Below, piece after piece: positions 1-12,500 of a stretch of 64,000 nucleotides of DNA. The notes below the pieces were generated by a model that saw nothing but the letters and a program-made list of their open reading frames with translations, did not search any database and was not told the DNA's origin. Source of the DNA: Pascua guehoae (lineage: Eukaryota > Basidiomycota > Tremellomycetes > Trichosporonales > Trichosporonaceae); contig BCJX01000001.1 of the NCBI GenBank assembly GCA_001600415.1, positions 3,668,410 through 3,732,409 of the forward strand. The letters run 5' to 3'. Positions within the stretch are counted from its first letter, which is position 1. Each line of letters begins with the position of its first letter. The translations under genes were made by a program, and so were the position numbers.

Positions 1-985
<985 letters not shown>

Positions 986-1508
986 GTAGATGATGGCGGG
1001 TGGGAGCGTAGATGGTGGGCGGGTGGGAGCGGCCGTCACCGCGTAGAGTGGGTCAGGAGGGAGACAGTGGCGGCACAGCGCAACGACACTGGACACAGGC
1101 GTGTGCTTTCCGCACACTCCATCGTCTCCCACAAGAGTGGACGCTGTCGTGCCCTCGCCTCCCACGAACAGTACCGTAGAAACGGACGTTAGATCGTAGA
1201 TAAAACCCGTAGAAACCCGCAACAAAAGCCAGTGCAATGCCAGCCTGTCATATATCCAGTTGTACAGCTCTACGTGTCCTCGAGTCCCTGTCCCATGGCG
1301 GTCCGCTGTGCCCAGCCTGCGGTGAGGTGAGGTAGCGAGCGGAGTCTGCAGACATTGAGAGCGATTTTATAGCTCACAGGGCCACTATATCGCGACGCTG
1401 TCGGTGATTCGTGCCATTTGTGGACGACGCCACGTCGAGGTCGACCACCAGACACGCACCCCAAAGACGCGTCCTCTTTGACCCCACGCGCACCGGCTTC
1501 ACGTCCGT
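986..1508. other. Intergenic, convergent gene ends
   Basis: Between the GAL7 stop and the phosphatase stop on the other strand. I see no conserved coding frame, only expected 3' untranslated sequence of both genes. Confidence 0.6.
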
Positions 1509-3387
1509 TCAAAACTTGGGCAGCTCGCCGCCACCTCCCTCCAAAAAGTCGAGGAAGCCGCGCGAAAACCGCACACACAGGTCGTAACACTGGTCAAACC
1601 CGTCGCGGCCGCCATAGTACGGGTCCGGAATGGCCTGCGGGCGCAGACGGGCGCCGGGGGACGCCAGCACGAGGTCGGGGTCAAACGCGCCAAAGAGGAC
1701 GATGCGCGCACGCGAGCCGCGCGGCTTGCGCGTGAGGAGGGTTTGGAGGCTGGAGGCACGAGTACGAGAGTCGAGGTTGAAGTGAGATTGGGGAAACACG
1801 CGGGAGAAGCGCGAAGGCGGGATATCGGGTCGAGGTCAGGAGAGGGTTCAGCGAGAAGGGTCGGTAGTCAGAAGAATCGAGCGCGAGCGGAGTCGAGAGC
1901 CAGTCGACGGTGAGAATAGAGGGCGGGACGAGCAATCAATAACGAAGAGATCGAGTGGAGTAGTTCACAGCACGAAGCGACGATCAGCATTGTCACTCAG
2001 GTTCAAACAGGATCAAGCACGACAGCAAACACAGACTTCCGGCCATCGCGCAGCCCTGCGATGCTACCGGAGAGCCGCACAATGACCTGCCGGCTTCCTA
2101 GCACAAATGGCCTTGCCTCCAGCGTGCTTCTCTCTTAGATTTCTGCCCTCCGTTTCTCTTTAATCCAGCTCTGTCCGACTAGCGTGCCCTACCAGAGTGC
2201 TCCTCTCAAGGTGGCTCCCCTAGACGTTCCCCGCACGGCCACTCCCCTCTAGTCTGGTCCCTTCGAGCCCATTATGCCGAAGCTCACTCTCCTCAACCTC
2301 CCTCCTCTCGAATTGCACTCCTCGCTCGCCCTTCCGCAGAGGCTGACTCTCGCCCAACTCGCTCCCTGCCACCTTGCGTTGTCATCACTCACTTGCTCTG
2401 GTCCATTGCCAGGATGTATTCGAAGCGCTCATAATCGTCCTTCTCAACACGGCGTGCAATCGACGGACACGCAATGCCGTTCTGGAATCAGTGGAGTTCA
2501 CAACAGCTTGGCTGTCCGAGCACATCGAGCTAGGTGGTCGGGCTCGCGGTGCGAGTCCCCAACTGTACCCGTGTGCATGGGGCGTCAGACGCGTGGAACA
2601 TACCTTGCGGCAGACGGCAATTGTACTACAGTCAGCGACACCTGTAACTTGGACACTGGTATCAAATGGTACATGGGGTAAGTGCGAAGCGGTTGAGTCG
2701 CGACCACAACGCCGGAACGATGTGATGCTTTAGAGCTTTGGCCACGCCTGTTGGGGCGCAGCTGCTACCATCCATGCCGCCGCCGAGGAAGATGTGGCAC
2801 GTACCACTACTATACCGGTCACAATGGGCACCTGCTTCCCTAAACTCACCGGTCATCGGCTTGGTCGCCGGCATGGTAGGCGCCCGTGCCGGCCGAGTCG
2901 ACGATGACGTTGATTCCTCGGCGCTTGGCCTCGGCAGCGATCACGGCCTCTGCCATGGGAGAGCGGCTGGAGTCAGCGCAACTGATGCAATGGGTCGTAA
3001 AGATATTCGAAGAGGACAAAGGAGTATCTTCCCCCGCGGGGATGGGGCCAAGAATCCAGGGACCATGGCGCGCGAGGACGGCGTCCCGCGTCCAGGAGGT
3101 GCGAGCGTTTGGTTGCATGGTAGGTGCCGTGGGCCGCACGACGATACGTGGATGGAAACGGTGCGATATAGATAGACACTAACCAGATACTGTTGACAGT
3201 GGCGCGGGTGGGCAGCGACGACAAGGAAGGCGACGAGAGAGTGAGCGCACGCGTCAGTGGTCATGAACAACGGCACGGTGTAAACACGAAGACGGTACAC
3301 ACTTGCTGGCGGTGTTAGCTCAAGCGAGAGACAAGGGGCTCACCCAAGACACACGGTGAGGACAGAGATCGGCTGCTGGTTGCTCAT
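1509..3387 (-). CDS. LTP1: Low-molecular-weight protein tyrosine phosphatase
   Basis: Cytosolic phosphatase of phosphotyrosine and small phosphate esters. Seven exons read in frame: 3387-3344, 3305-3303, 3189-3184, 2966-2850, 2625-2604, 2481-2393 and 1749-1509, giving 522 nt and 173 aa, close to the usual ~160. The start ATG (3385-3387) leads directly to SVLTVCLG. The P-loop C-L-G-N-I-C-R-S-P is assembled from four exons, with nucleophile Cys13 in exon 1 and Arg19 in exon 4. DSAGTGAYHAGD, RTIAVCRKNGI, YERFEYILAMDQSN and the general-acid loop DPYYGG follow in family order. Exons 2 and 3 are only 3 nt (CAA) and 6 nt (TATCTG). Intron 6 is 643 nt. The gene is divergent from the LACTB2-like gene across about 380 bp. 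The product is secure. The microexons are inferred from frame and motif, without transcript data. Confidence 0.9.
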
Positions 3388-3764
3388 TGTTGGCGTGGAC
3401 GAGACGAGGGAGAGTTGGAGAGAGGTGTCAAGAGGACCAAAGTTGAGGCTGTTGCCACACCATGTTCCAACTCAACCTTGGGCCTGGGGGCCACGGCGCT
3501 GCGTCATTGTGCAGATCCGATCGACGCCACGAGGTCCACGTGGGTTATCAGATCAACCTAATGACGTGTTGGACCTCACTATCCCACGGTGGTATCTGTC
3601 GGCCGGGTATTGAGCCCCGCACGATTAGCTGGCGAATGGAGTCGGGCGTCGCCGATTGACCGGACCCCATGGTCCATGGGCCGGAGTTCGGCGTGTGTCT
3701 ATGTGGTGAAAGAACTCGCCATCGCTCCCAGTTGTCATCCTACACTCACACTCACTCAAACTGC
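3388..3764. promoter_or_regulatory. Divergent promoter region between LTP1 and the LACTB2-like gene
   Basis: About 380 bp separate the two start codons on opposite strands, so it should hold both promoters. I recognise no TATA box or clear factor site. Confidence 0.45.
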
Positions 3765-5554
3765 ATGTCTCTCACGGCGAACGCGCGTTCAGTTGCTCCT
3801 CGCATCGCGTCCTCTTTATCGACGTCTTTCGCCACCTGTACCCCACCTGTTTCTCGCCAACGACTCGCTGACCTCGCTCGACTGTGGCCCTCTGTTGCTG
3901 TCCCAGCTCTAGCTCACCGCTCCTCATCTCCCCACCGTTCCGCTGGCTTCCACACGTCTTCACGCACAATGGCCAACTCTCCTGCAAAGTTCGCTACGCC
4001 CATCAGTATGAGCGGGCCGGGCAAGCTGACCGAACTCCCGGATATCACCAGGGTGCGTTGGGTGTCTCTTTACTTGGGAACTGGTCATCTTCGGCGGCAA
4101 TTGCCGGCAGTCTCGGCGTAGTCTGCCCAGTGATGACGGAACCATCATGTCAACCGTGTATGATGGCACCTGGATCTCTCCTCCGAGTCCGAGATACGCT
4201 GACACCAGCTCTCGCCAACAGTGACTCGGATCCTCGGCCAGAACCCGTCCCTCATGACGCTGCAGGGCACCAACAGCTACCTGGTGCAGCCTGCCAACGC
4301 GCCATCGGCCCCGCTCATCATCGTCGACACGTCGTCCCCCGGCGCCCCAGCAGAGGCGTACGTTGCAAAGGTCCTCGAGCACCTGCGTTCGCTCGCGTCC
4401 GAGGCGGGCTCCACTTCGCTCCCTGTCGTCGAGCATATTGTCCTGACACACCGCCACGGCGACCACGTTGGCGGCGTCACTGCGCTTCTGCTCGGTCTCA
4501 AGAATGCGGGCCTCCCGCCTCCCAGGGTGTGGAAGCTGCCGTCGCCCGACGAGGCCGCACTCGCCGCCTCGCCTCGGGACGCATACTCCGCAGACATCAC
4601 ACTGGCAAAGACTCTCTCGGCGCTCGAGAACGCGTATGTTCCCGCCTCGGACGGTCCAGTCCACGCCCTCGCTCCGGGACAGGTCATCACCGTCACCGCA
4701 CCGGGTGGCCAAGCGGCAGGCGTCGAGGTCGTGCATACCCCGGGCCACACGGCCGACTCGATCTCGCTCATTGTCCACGGCGACGACGGCGCGGTCATGA
4801 CAGCAGACACGGTGCTGGGACAGGGCACTACAATCTTTACCGATTTCGCAGCGTGTGAGTCTGCTGCGGCGTGTTACGGTGTGAAACAGCTCGGCAGACC
4901 TTGATAATCCTACAAGCTGTAAGCCGAACACTAACAGCAGACCTGGCCTCGCTTCGCAAGCTCCTCGAACTACGCCCCACCGTAGTGTACCCCGCCCACG
5001 GCCCTCACATTGTGTCTGCGGAAGCCTGCGCCGCCCACATCGAAGGCTACATCAAGCACCGCCAGGACCGAGAGAACACGCTCATCGACGCGCTGCGCTC
5101 GCTTTCGTCGGCTCCAAGCCTCGGCGAGCGCCTCGACGCCATCCGGGCCAAGGAGGTGGCCGATGCCGCGTGCCACATTGGCGGCGACGACGCCGACCTC
5201 GCGGGTGCCAAGGCAGCGTCTGCCAAGAGCATCGTGAACGCATTCCCCCAGCCTGGCGAGCCGGGGAGTAACGCCGCGACTGTGCCCCTCCTCTGTCGCC
5301 TCGTGTACGGCACAGGCCACGAGCCGCTCATCTGGGCCGCGAGCAGGACCGTCCATGCCCACATGGTCAAACTCGAGGGCGAGGGGCGGGCGCGGCGACT
5401 CACTGCCCGCATGCCCAAGATTGTCAACTGGGCCGTCGAGGGCGTGGAGGAGACCGAGGCGTGGGAGTGGATCGGCGAGGCCAAGGGCGAACCAGTTAAA
5501 ATTAAGAACACTGCCCCGGCCGCTGGGAGGAAGTCAGACCTGTACGGCGCGTAG
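3765..5554 (+). CDS. LACTB2-like metallo-beta-lactamase (putative mitochondrial endoribonuclease)
   Basis: Animal LACTB2 is a mitochondrial single-strand endoribonuclease of the metallo-beta-lactamase fold; fungal homologues share its layout. Exons are 3765-4052, 4209-4854 and 4941-5554 (515 aa), or 447 aa from the second in-frame ATG at 3969. The region between the two ATGs encodes an Arg/Ser-rich, almost acid-free leader (MSLTANARSVAPRIASS...) that looks like a mitochondrial presequence. The core has RLSPTVTRILGQNP, MTLQGTNSYLV, the Zn motif THRHGDHVGG, HTPGHT, TADTVLGQGTT and PAHGP in the order of LACTB2. Both introns end with CTGAC or CTAAC branch sites close to AG. The gene is convergent with CAP2, 184 bp downstream. 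Family is secure; substrate and the start used are inferred. Confidence 0.88.
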
Positions 5555-5738
5555 CTGGGCATCGGGGTGAGCGTTGGGTGCAGTGGGAGTGCGACGTTAG
5601 CTCGCAGTCGGAGGCAGGCGGCCAAATTCAGCAGTTGACCTAGTCGACCTAGTGTAATACAATGCATCATGTCGTTCATTCCTACCCATTCCACTTGGAA
5701 GTGTGCGGAGCGCGCGCTAAACCAAGCTGCGCCCAAGG

Positions 5739-7124
5739 CTACCGGCGAGCACCAAGCTTGCCAGCCAGCTCGGCGCGGAGCAGCTCCTCGCGGCTCTTGG
5801 CCTCCAGGCCAGCCTGCGAACGCAGCTCGCCAATCACGTCCTTTGTCTTGCCAAAGTAGACGGCTGAGAGGAGGTTGCGCATCTTGATCCTGGTTGTCAG
5901 TCATTGAGAGCGAGAGACACAGAGTGGAGTGTTTGATCAGTCGTGTCGCGGGTCCCATTGCAAGTTCCCCGCCCTTCACCTCGCCACGTTTGGCTCTAAG
6001 TGTCGGACGCGTTACAACTCACTCCATGTCCTCGACCATGCGGCCAACGTTTGTGACGTGCGCGCCGGGAGATGGGAGAGGGCAGTCGATCTCGGCCTGT
6101 GTGTCAGTGTCGCATACAGCCTTGCTTCAGACGAAGACAGGTCCGTCAACCAAGGCCTGTCCCATTCCCTATTCGATGATATGTGCAGGGCGTCCACACC
6201 CGTGAGAGCCAGCACCTACGCCCTCCTCCGATCAAGCAAGTGGGACGCCCACAAACTGCGCGTACTCACCTGCCGCGTCATGCTCCCACTGAGCGTCACA
6301 TCGCCCTTGCCTGCCCCACCCTCGATCGCCGCCTTGGTGGCCATGTCAAGCACGAGCATGACGGTGCTTGTGAGCTTGTACTTCGCCGTACGACCGCGCT
6401 CGGCACACTCAAAGACGTGAAGCGAGTCCCACGAGCCTGCGCTTCCTGTCTCAGATGGGAGGACTGTGGCCTGTTAGCAAGTGGGTGGGATAATGGCGAT
6501 ACGGGGCTCATGGACGCGACAAAGCGTGAGATTGGAGAAAGTGAGAGGATTATGACCACTGTGAATGGTCTCTCCCGTCGTGGCACGATTCCTCTAGCCA
6601 ACCATTCTCGTATGCCTGCTGGCCCGTCGCGCCCATGACGGGGTATCCGCTCGTCGCCCGATCGTTCTCCCATAAACACACGCACCCTTCTTAACGAGCA
6701 CGACGCCGGCAAACTGCATGTCCTTTGTGGTGTTCGGATCATCGTCAAGGTCCCAGAGGTAGACCGAGCTCGTCCCGCCCTCAAAGTACATTTCGCGATA
6801 CGTGTCGAACGCGGCATTGAGCTGGATCTCGAGCTGGCGGAGGCGCCGCGAGGGCACCGGCGCGCCCGGCGCGGGGGGAATGTAGTCGCCCGACCACGGT
6901 GAGCGGAAGCTGTCGCCGTCGCGGTTGTAGTCGCAACCAAGGTAGTCGCGGCCCGCCGCCTCGTCGCGGAGCACAGTGAGAGGCTGGTCGACGTTGCCGA
7001 TCAGGTCGTCGGCGTACTCTGGCGCCAGGTCCTGGAGCGCCTCGACGTTCTCCTCCACCCGTGTTGGGGGGAGTCGGCGGAGGAGGTCGAGGAGAGAGTC
7101 AAACGTGCCTAGTTCGTAGGACAT
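5739..7124 (-). CDS. CAP2: F-actin-capping protein subunit beta
   Basis: The beta subunit pairs with CAP1 (alpha) and blocks the barbed end of actin filaments at cortical patches. Four exons, 7124-6686, 6445-6270, 6096-6023 and 5889-5739, give 840 nt and 279 aa, the usual family length. Family landmarks run in order: [97 protein letters not shown] and [16 protein letters not shown]. Introns are 240, 173 and 133 nt. The CAP2 and MRS2 starts are divergent, 393 bp apart. Nothing is missing. Confidence 0.96.
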
Positions 7125-7517
7125 GGTCGTCGTCGTACGGGGCTGATGAGCGATGGGTTCCAGTTACGAGTTGCTACAACGCTCGAACCACGAACGCAGC
7201 GCGGGCGGCGCCGGACGTGGCGCAGCGATGACGCGCAGAGGTGGACAAAGTGATAAGATGAGAGCTACTTAAACTTTAAATACACGTCATTATGCTTATG
7301 ACGTTTGGTGGGCGTATCCCGATGCACGTGGTTGGTGTGGAGCTGCGGAGTTTGCAAAGAATTCCGCCGACTAGACTCTATTCCCCGCCGTGTTGCCGCC
7401 GGTCAGCTGCCAAGAGAGCAGAAAGATTATGACAGAGTCGATGTTTTCAATCTCATCCGACATCATCCACTCTGTCAAGCGTACGAGCCAGTTTACAACC
7501 TTCCACTCCCATTCACG
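7125..7517. promoter_or_regulatory. Divergent promoter region between CAP2 and MRS2
   Basis: 393 bp between opposite starts. An AT-rich stretch around 7258-7295 (acttaaactttaaatacac) is the only promoter-like sequence I see. Confidence 0.4.
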
Positions 7518-9583
7518 ATGAGCACTGCGCGCGGAGCCCGAGCACTGCGCGCGTCGAATGCGAGTCTGCAAAAGGGCGTCGGCCTAAGCTCTCCCCGACT
7601 ACCGTTGCGGCACGTCGAGCAATTCACCCAGCTCCGCCCCTTGCCGGTGGCGGCAATTGAGACCAGCCCGAGACCAGACTTGCGCTCGGCGTTGGGTGCA
7701 GCACGCACGTTTCTTACCCGCCGCTCGACAAGCTTCTGGGCCACGAGCTATCCACCACAGGAGGCACCGTCAACCGTACCCGCTCTGCCGCCGCCACTAC
7801 CGAGCCCAAGTGCAGTGACGCCACCGCACGACGATGGCGATGGCAAGGGCGACGGCAAGGACAACGACCGCCGCAGGATTCGCAAGGAGAAGTACCTCGA
7901 CAGTCTCATGGACAAGGCGAGTGAGATGGGCCTGCAGTGTGAGTGGAACAGGCAAACTGCCAAGCAATGAAGCGTCTGGTAACTGTCGTGATGGTGGGCT
8001 GACCGCAGGCTCGATTCTCGACTCACAAGGCAACTGGACCGTCGAGGAGGGCACGTACAAGAAGATGGACCTATGTCGCGAGTTTGACCTGGATCCACGC
8101 GACCTGCGCAAGCTCGACTCGCTGGCACCATCGCTGGTGCCGGTTATCTTGACACGCCGGTCGTGTATCCTCATCAGCATTTTGAACATTCGGGCTCTCA
8201 TCAAAGCCGACAGGGTGATCATCTTCAACGCACCGGGAACCCAAGACGATGAGGACATTCGCCGATTCAAGATTCATCTGCAGGCAAACATCCGGAGCGG
8301 CCTTCAACACAACCCGCGCGAGAACGAGTGCGAGGATGAGCTCGGTCTCAGCTACGAACACCGCGCCCTGGAGAGCATTCTCGTCTTCACGGCCAACGGC
8401 CTCGAAGAGGAGATGGGTTTCATCCGCAGTCTTGTGCAAACGCTTCTTGAGAACTTTGAGCACGACATCAATCGCGAAAACCTTCGCCGCCTCTTGATTT
8501 ACTCGCGTCGTCTGGCCGGTTTCCAGAACCGCGCAAAGTACATCAAGTCGGCGTTTGACGAGCTCCTCGACTCGGATGAGGATCTCAGTGCCATGTATGT
8601 CACAGACAGGCTACACGGCCATCCACGCGCGATCCACGACCACGAACAGCTCGAGCTCCTCCTCGAGAGCTTTACAAAGCAAGTGGAGGAGATTATCTCC
8701 GAGATCGACACGACAGTCGTAAGTGCTGGGCACCGATCGTGTCGACCGAGCTCACACTGCAGACCAACATGCAATCAACCCAAGAAGTCGCAGAGCTCAT
8801 GCTTGACTCTGGCCGCAACGCCCTCCTCGCGCTCGACATCAAGGTGTCCATGGCGACACTGGGCATCGGCACCAGCGCCCTCGTCGCCGGTCTCTTTGGC
8901 ATGAACGTGCGTCACACTCGTCTTTGAACATGCTTCACCCGTGCCATGCTAACCTCCAGTTGCCCACACAACTTGAGGAGAACCCGTACGCGTTCTATTT
9001 CGCCACTGGCGGCGCCGCATTCCTCGCACTTGTCGTCTATGGCTATAGCGCGCGTGTCCTCCGCCGCGTGCGACACGTGTCTCTCGTTGGGCGCCCATCA
9101 TCGCTGCCAGAGTCTGTCCGCGAAGCCAAGGAGCGCTTTGTCCGTGAGCGCATGGAACAAATGGAGCACCTCAAGGCACTCGAGGATGCCGCGCGTCAGC
9201 GAGCACAGACGCTGGCCTGCCAGCGGGAGGCTGCGCTGGCCAACCGTACGGGTGCAGCCGCAGCCGCGGCTGCAGTCTCAGCGGCCAGCCAGGCAGCCCG
9301 TCCGATTGCAGACTACGACACGCGCTGGCGACTGGTGCGCCGCGAACTTCGCTCCCGTACGTCGTGGTGGGACCGCATCTTCCACCCCAGCAAGTTCCGT
9401 TATACGCTCCTCGGTCTCCGTCCCACCAAACCCAACCGCTCGTCTACGGCTGTCGGCGTCAACCCCAGCTCAACTGCTCGACGACTCCCTACCGATCCCG
9501 CATACAAAGTCAGCGGCCGGCCACGGCCTACACCGCCGAAAACCACACCCCCTCTCAATCGCTCCACTGGCACCACACCCTAG
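7518..9583 (+). CDS. MRS2: Mitochondrial inner-membrane magnesium channel, CorA/Mrs2 family
   Basis: Mrs2 forms a pentameric Mg2+ channel bringing Mg2+ into the matrix. Exons 7518-7938, 8009-8718, 8763-8906 and 8960-9583 close in frame to 632 aa, longer than yeast Mrs2 (~470) because of an extended N-terminus and a basic, low-complexity C-terminal tail of about 170 residues. The N-terminus (MSTARGARALRASNASLQ...) is Arg/Ser-rich and suits a mitochondrial presequence. MDLCREFDLDPRDLRKLD and SCILISILNIRALIKADRV are typical Mrs2 blocks. TM1 ends with the diagnostic Gly-Met-Asn filter motif (LFGMN, about residues 421-425), followed by an acidic loop (LPTQLEENP) and TM2. Introns are only 44-70 nt. 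Confidence 0.95.
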
Positions 9584-12500
9584 CAAAAGCAATCTCGGCG
9601 GGTAACACAACCCGTTCGGGCACCAACTATCAAGTTTGATGACAAGGCCGCATTCTGGGATAAACCCCCCGTGCGGCCGATTAATTTATCTAGAGCGCTT
9701 CTCAGCGCACTCAACACCACTCTAGACCACCGATCAATCACATCATTGTTGCACTGTAGTCGTAGGCACGAAATGAAATGAACTCTCTTTTGATATCTGG
9801 GGTTTAAATGTGACCCGCCGTCTAGAATGTTACGCTGGACTGTGGCTACTGGACACGCTGTGTGTGTTGAGTACAGTTACACCATTTCGTCCCGTCGGGA
9901 CAATATCCTTCGGACGGGATTGCGTGCTTGGGTGTGGTTCCACTTGCCGACAATACGAGTTGTATGACATTTGGATCCTGTTCCAGTTTATTCTTTCATG
10001 AAAAAAATATCTGCAGAGCGAATGTATCAGAAAATAACTCAATGTCGCGCTCACCCAGCTATAGACACACGCCTTTGTGGGGCACAATATTTGTCCTGTT
10101 CACCCTTGCAGAGAACAATTTAGGTCTGTGTCGTGAGGTTATTGTGGGCATTTATTTCTTGGGAAATGGAACAGCTGGCTTCGGATACTTGGCAGAAGTT
10201 TTTCCTCCACCACAGGCAACAAATTGTCGCTGGACCTCTTCTACATTTTGATTTGTGTGTGTCTCTCTAGATATTAAGTCTGTGGCTGCAGCTGTCAACC
10301 TGGGCATATCCTGTTCGAAGGGTCACGAGCTTTCCCTACCACCGACGAATACTTTTATTTTCTTGACAAACAATAATTCAGTGCGGACTGTATTTTCAAA
10401 CCTCGTTTTGTTTATCTCAACAGTGTCCAGTTCCCCCTTTATCCTCCCACTAATCGTTATCTAGAGTAAGATACACTGTCAGGAAGAATGGAAAGTCGAG
10501 AACGCAGTGAGGCTGGAGCTCGTAGCAGTCTCAGGATTTTCTGGGCACACCTAGTCGATTGAAAGTCAGATGCCTTTGTTTGCGGCAGTTTCCCTCCTGA
10601 AATAATTGCACGCCAACTCCACATTATGTACACAGGGGTTATCCCTGCACAGTTATGGGGTGGATCTCAACAAAATGGCATGGTATCAATTATCCGTTGA
10701 ACACATATGGCAGTTCTGACTGAGCGGCCTTGCGCTGGGTTGTCCGTGCAAAACCTGTGCCCGGCTGCATTCCTCACCCGTTCCCCCACGTGCCACACGC
10801 ACAGACACGTGTCACGCCTCTTTGGGATTTCAACGACCGGACAACGCATGCAACGCACAACTTGAATGCAAACTCATTTGCCAAATTTTGTCGCATTGTT
10901 CGATTACCAGAAAGGAAGCAGCAGGCGTTCTGTATTGCTTCAAACAGCTCATTCTATTGAAGATGTGACTTTGGCTCCTATTAGCATCGGAGGGTATGAT
11001 TGTTACCCATTGTGGTTGGACAGCTTCAGCCATCTTGCAACGGCGACGTAATGACGCTGTCTCGGGCCAGACCTCACATCGGTGGCGGGACATACTACTG
11101 TACGGGTACCTCCGCATTATACTGTGGGGTACATCTGCTTGGCATTGTCTCGCAAGCGCGATTCAAATTTTCAAGGTCGCATATACCCCGGCCTTGAGCC
11201 TACCAAAGCAAGCCAGTGATACCAGCCTTCTGGCACCGGACGCTACAGACGTCAGCTTCCTTGGCAGGCCGCAGCAGCACAATGGTGGGTTGAGCGTTTC
11301 AGCTGCCGCAACAACGAGCGACTTTCAGGTGCGGATTAGCGTGCACCATGTTCTCACCAGCCGAGGAAGAGATACACAAGCGAGGTGACGTCGCTCGCAG
11401 GGGATCTTGGCGCCCATAGCACTTATCTCCTGTTTCACAGGCGATCTAATCGGTGGAGGTACAGTAGTGCGCCCACGACATTGATGACTTCATGGGCCTC
11501 ACAAAAAAAAAAAAACTCAAACTTCACATCGTGACAAGGCTCAAGTTGGTGTCGCTACGGAAGTGGCCTGGCCGCACTCGGCACGGATAGTGGCAAACTG
11601 AGGCAGTGCTTGGCGTCCCCCATGGGCGATGGGTAGTCTGTTGCCGATTGGTTCCGAGTACACCCCAATGTCAAGTGTCGATTGCCACCCACGCTTACAC
11701 ACGCCTATGCCAATAGGCTTTCGGCCCGCGCACAGTCCTGCTCCCATGTGAGAGTCACTCTTTGATGTACCGAAAGCCGCTCATTGACAAACGTGGGTCA
11801 TCATCATCCAGCAGGGTATAGGGTATCGAACCATGTAAGCGCAAGACTTGACTGGATGCGGCTAGACATAAGGCGCACGACCAGGGGCCGGACTAGTGGC
11901 TATGTTGATTATGACCTTTGTTTTGTCTCGAGTCTGGGTACCCCGCATGCGCACACAAACTAAGTTTGTGCTCGTGCATCCCAATATCCACATCCGCCGG
12001 TAACACCGGCATTGTTCGCCGCCGCTGAAACACTTGGCGAGCTATTTTCAAGTGTGACATGTGGCTGTGCACGCGGGTGCACGGGGGCGCAAGTGCAGCT
12101 GACTACTGTACTCTAGTGGGGCGCTATGTCAGAACGGCTAGTGTCTTTGCGGTGTTTGGAAGAGGCGTCTGTACTGCGTTGCTTTGTTATGCGCGAGTTT
12201 GTGGTGGATGCAGAGGTTTCCGAAGTACCCAAGTGGAGTAATCTTGTTCTGGCTCCATGCATGTACTCTGTTGGACTACTGGAGCATTGCTGCATATCCG
12301 CGCACTGTGACCAGCCACTTTCCAAAGCTTGCGGGGTGCAACGACCCAAGGAGGAAGGAAGGCGACGGAACGTACCGGAGGGGTGGCAATGGACCAGCTG
12401 GGGAAGGCTACTTTCTGTTGCTGTCGCACGAGCATCCCAACCGCATGCACATGATGATCGCCACCCCGCTCACCCCGCCTCTCAGCGGTGAGGCCCCATG

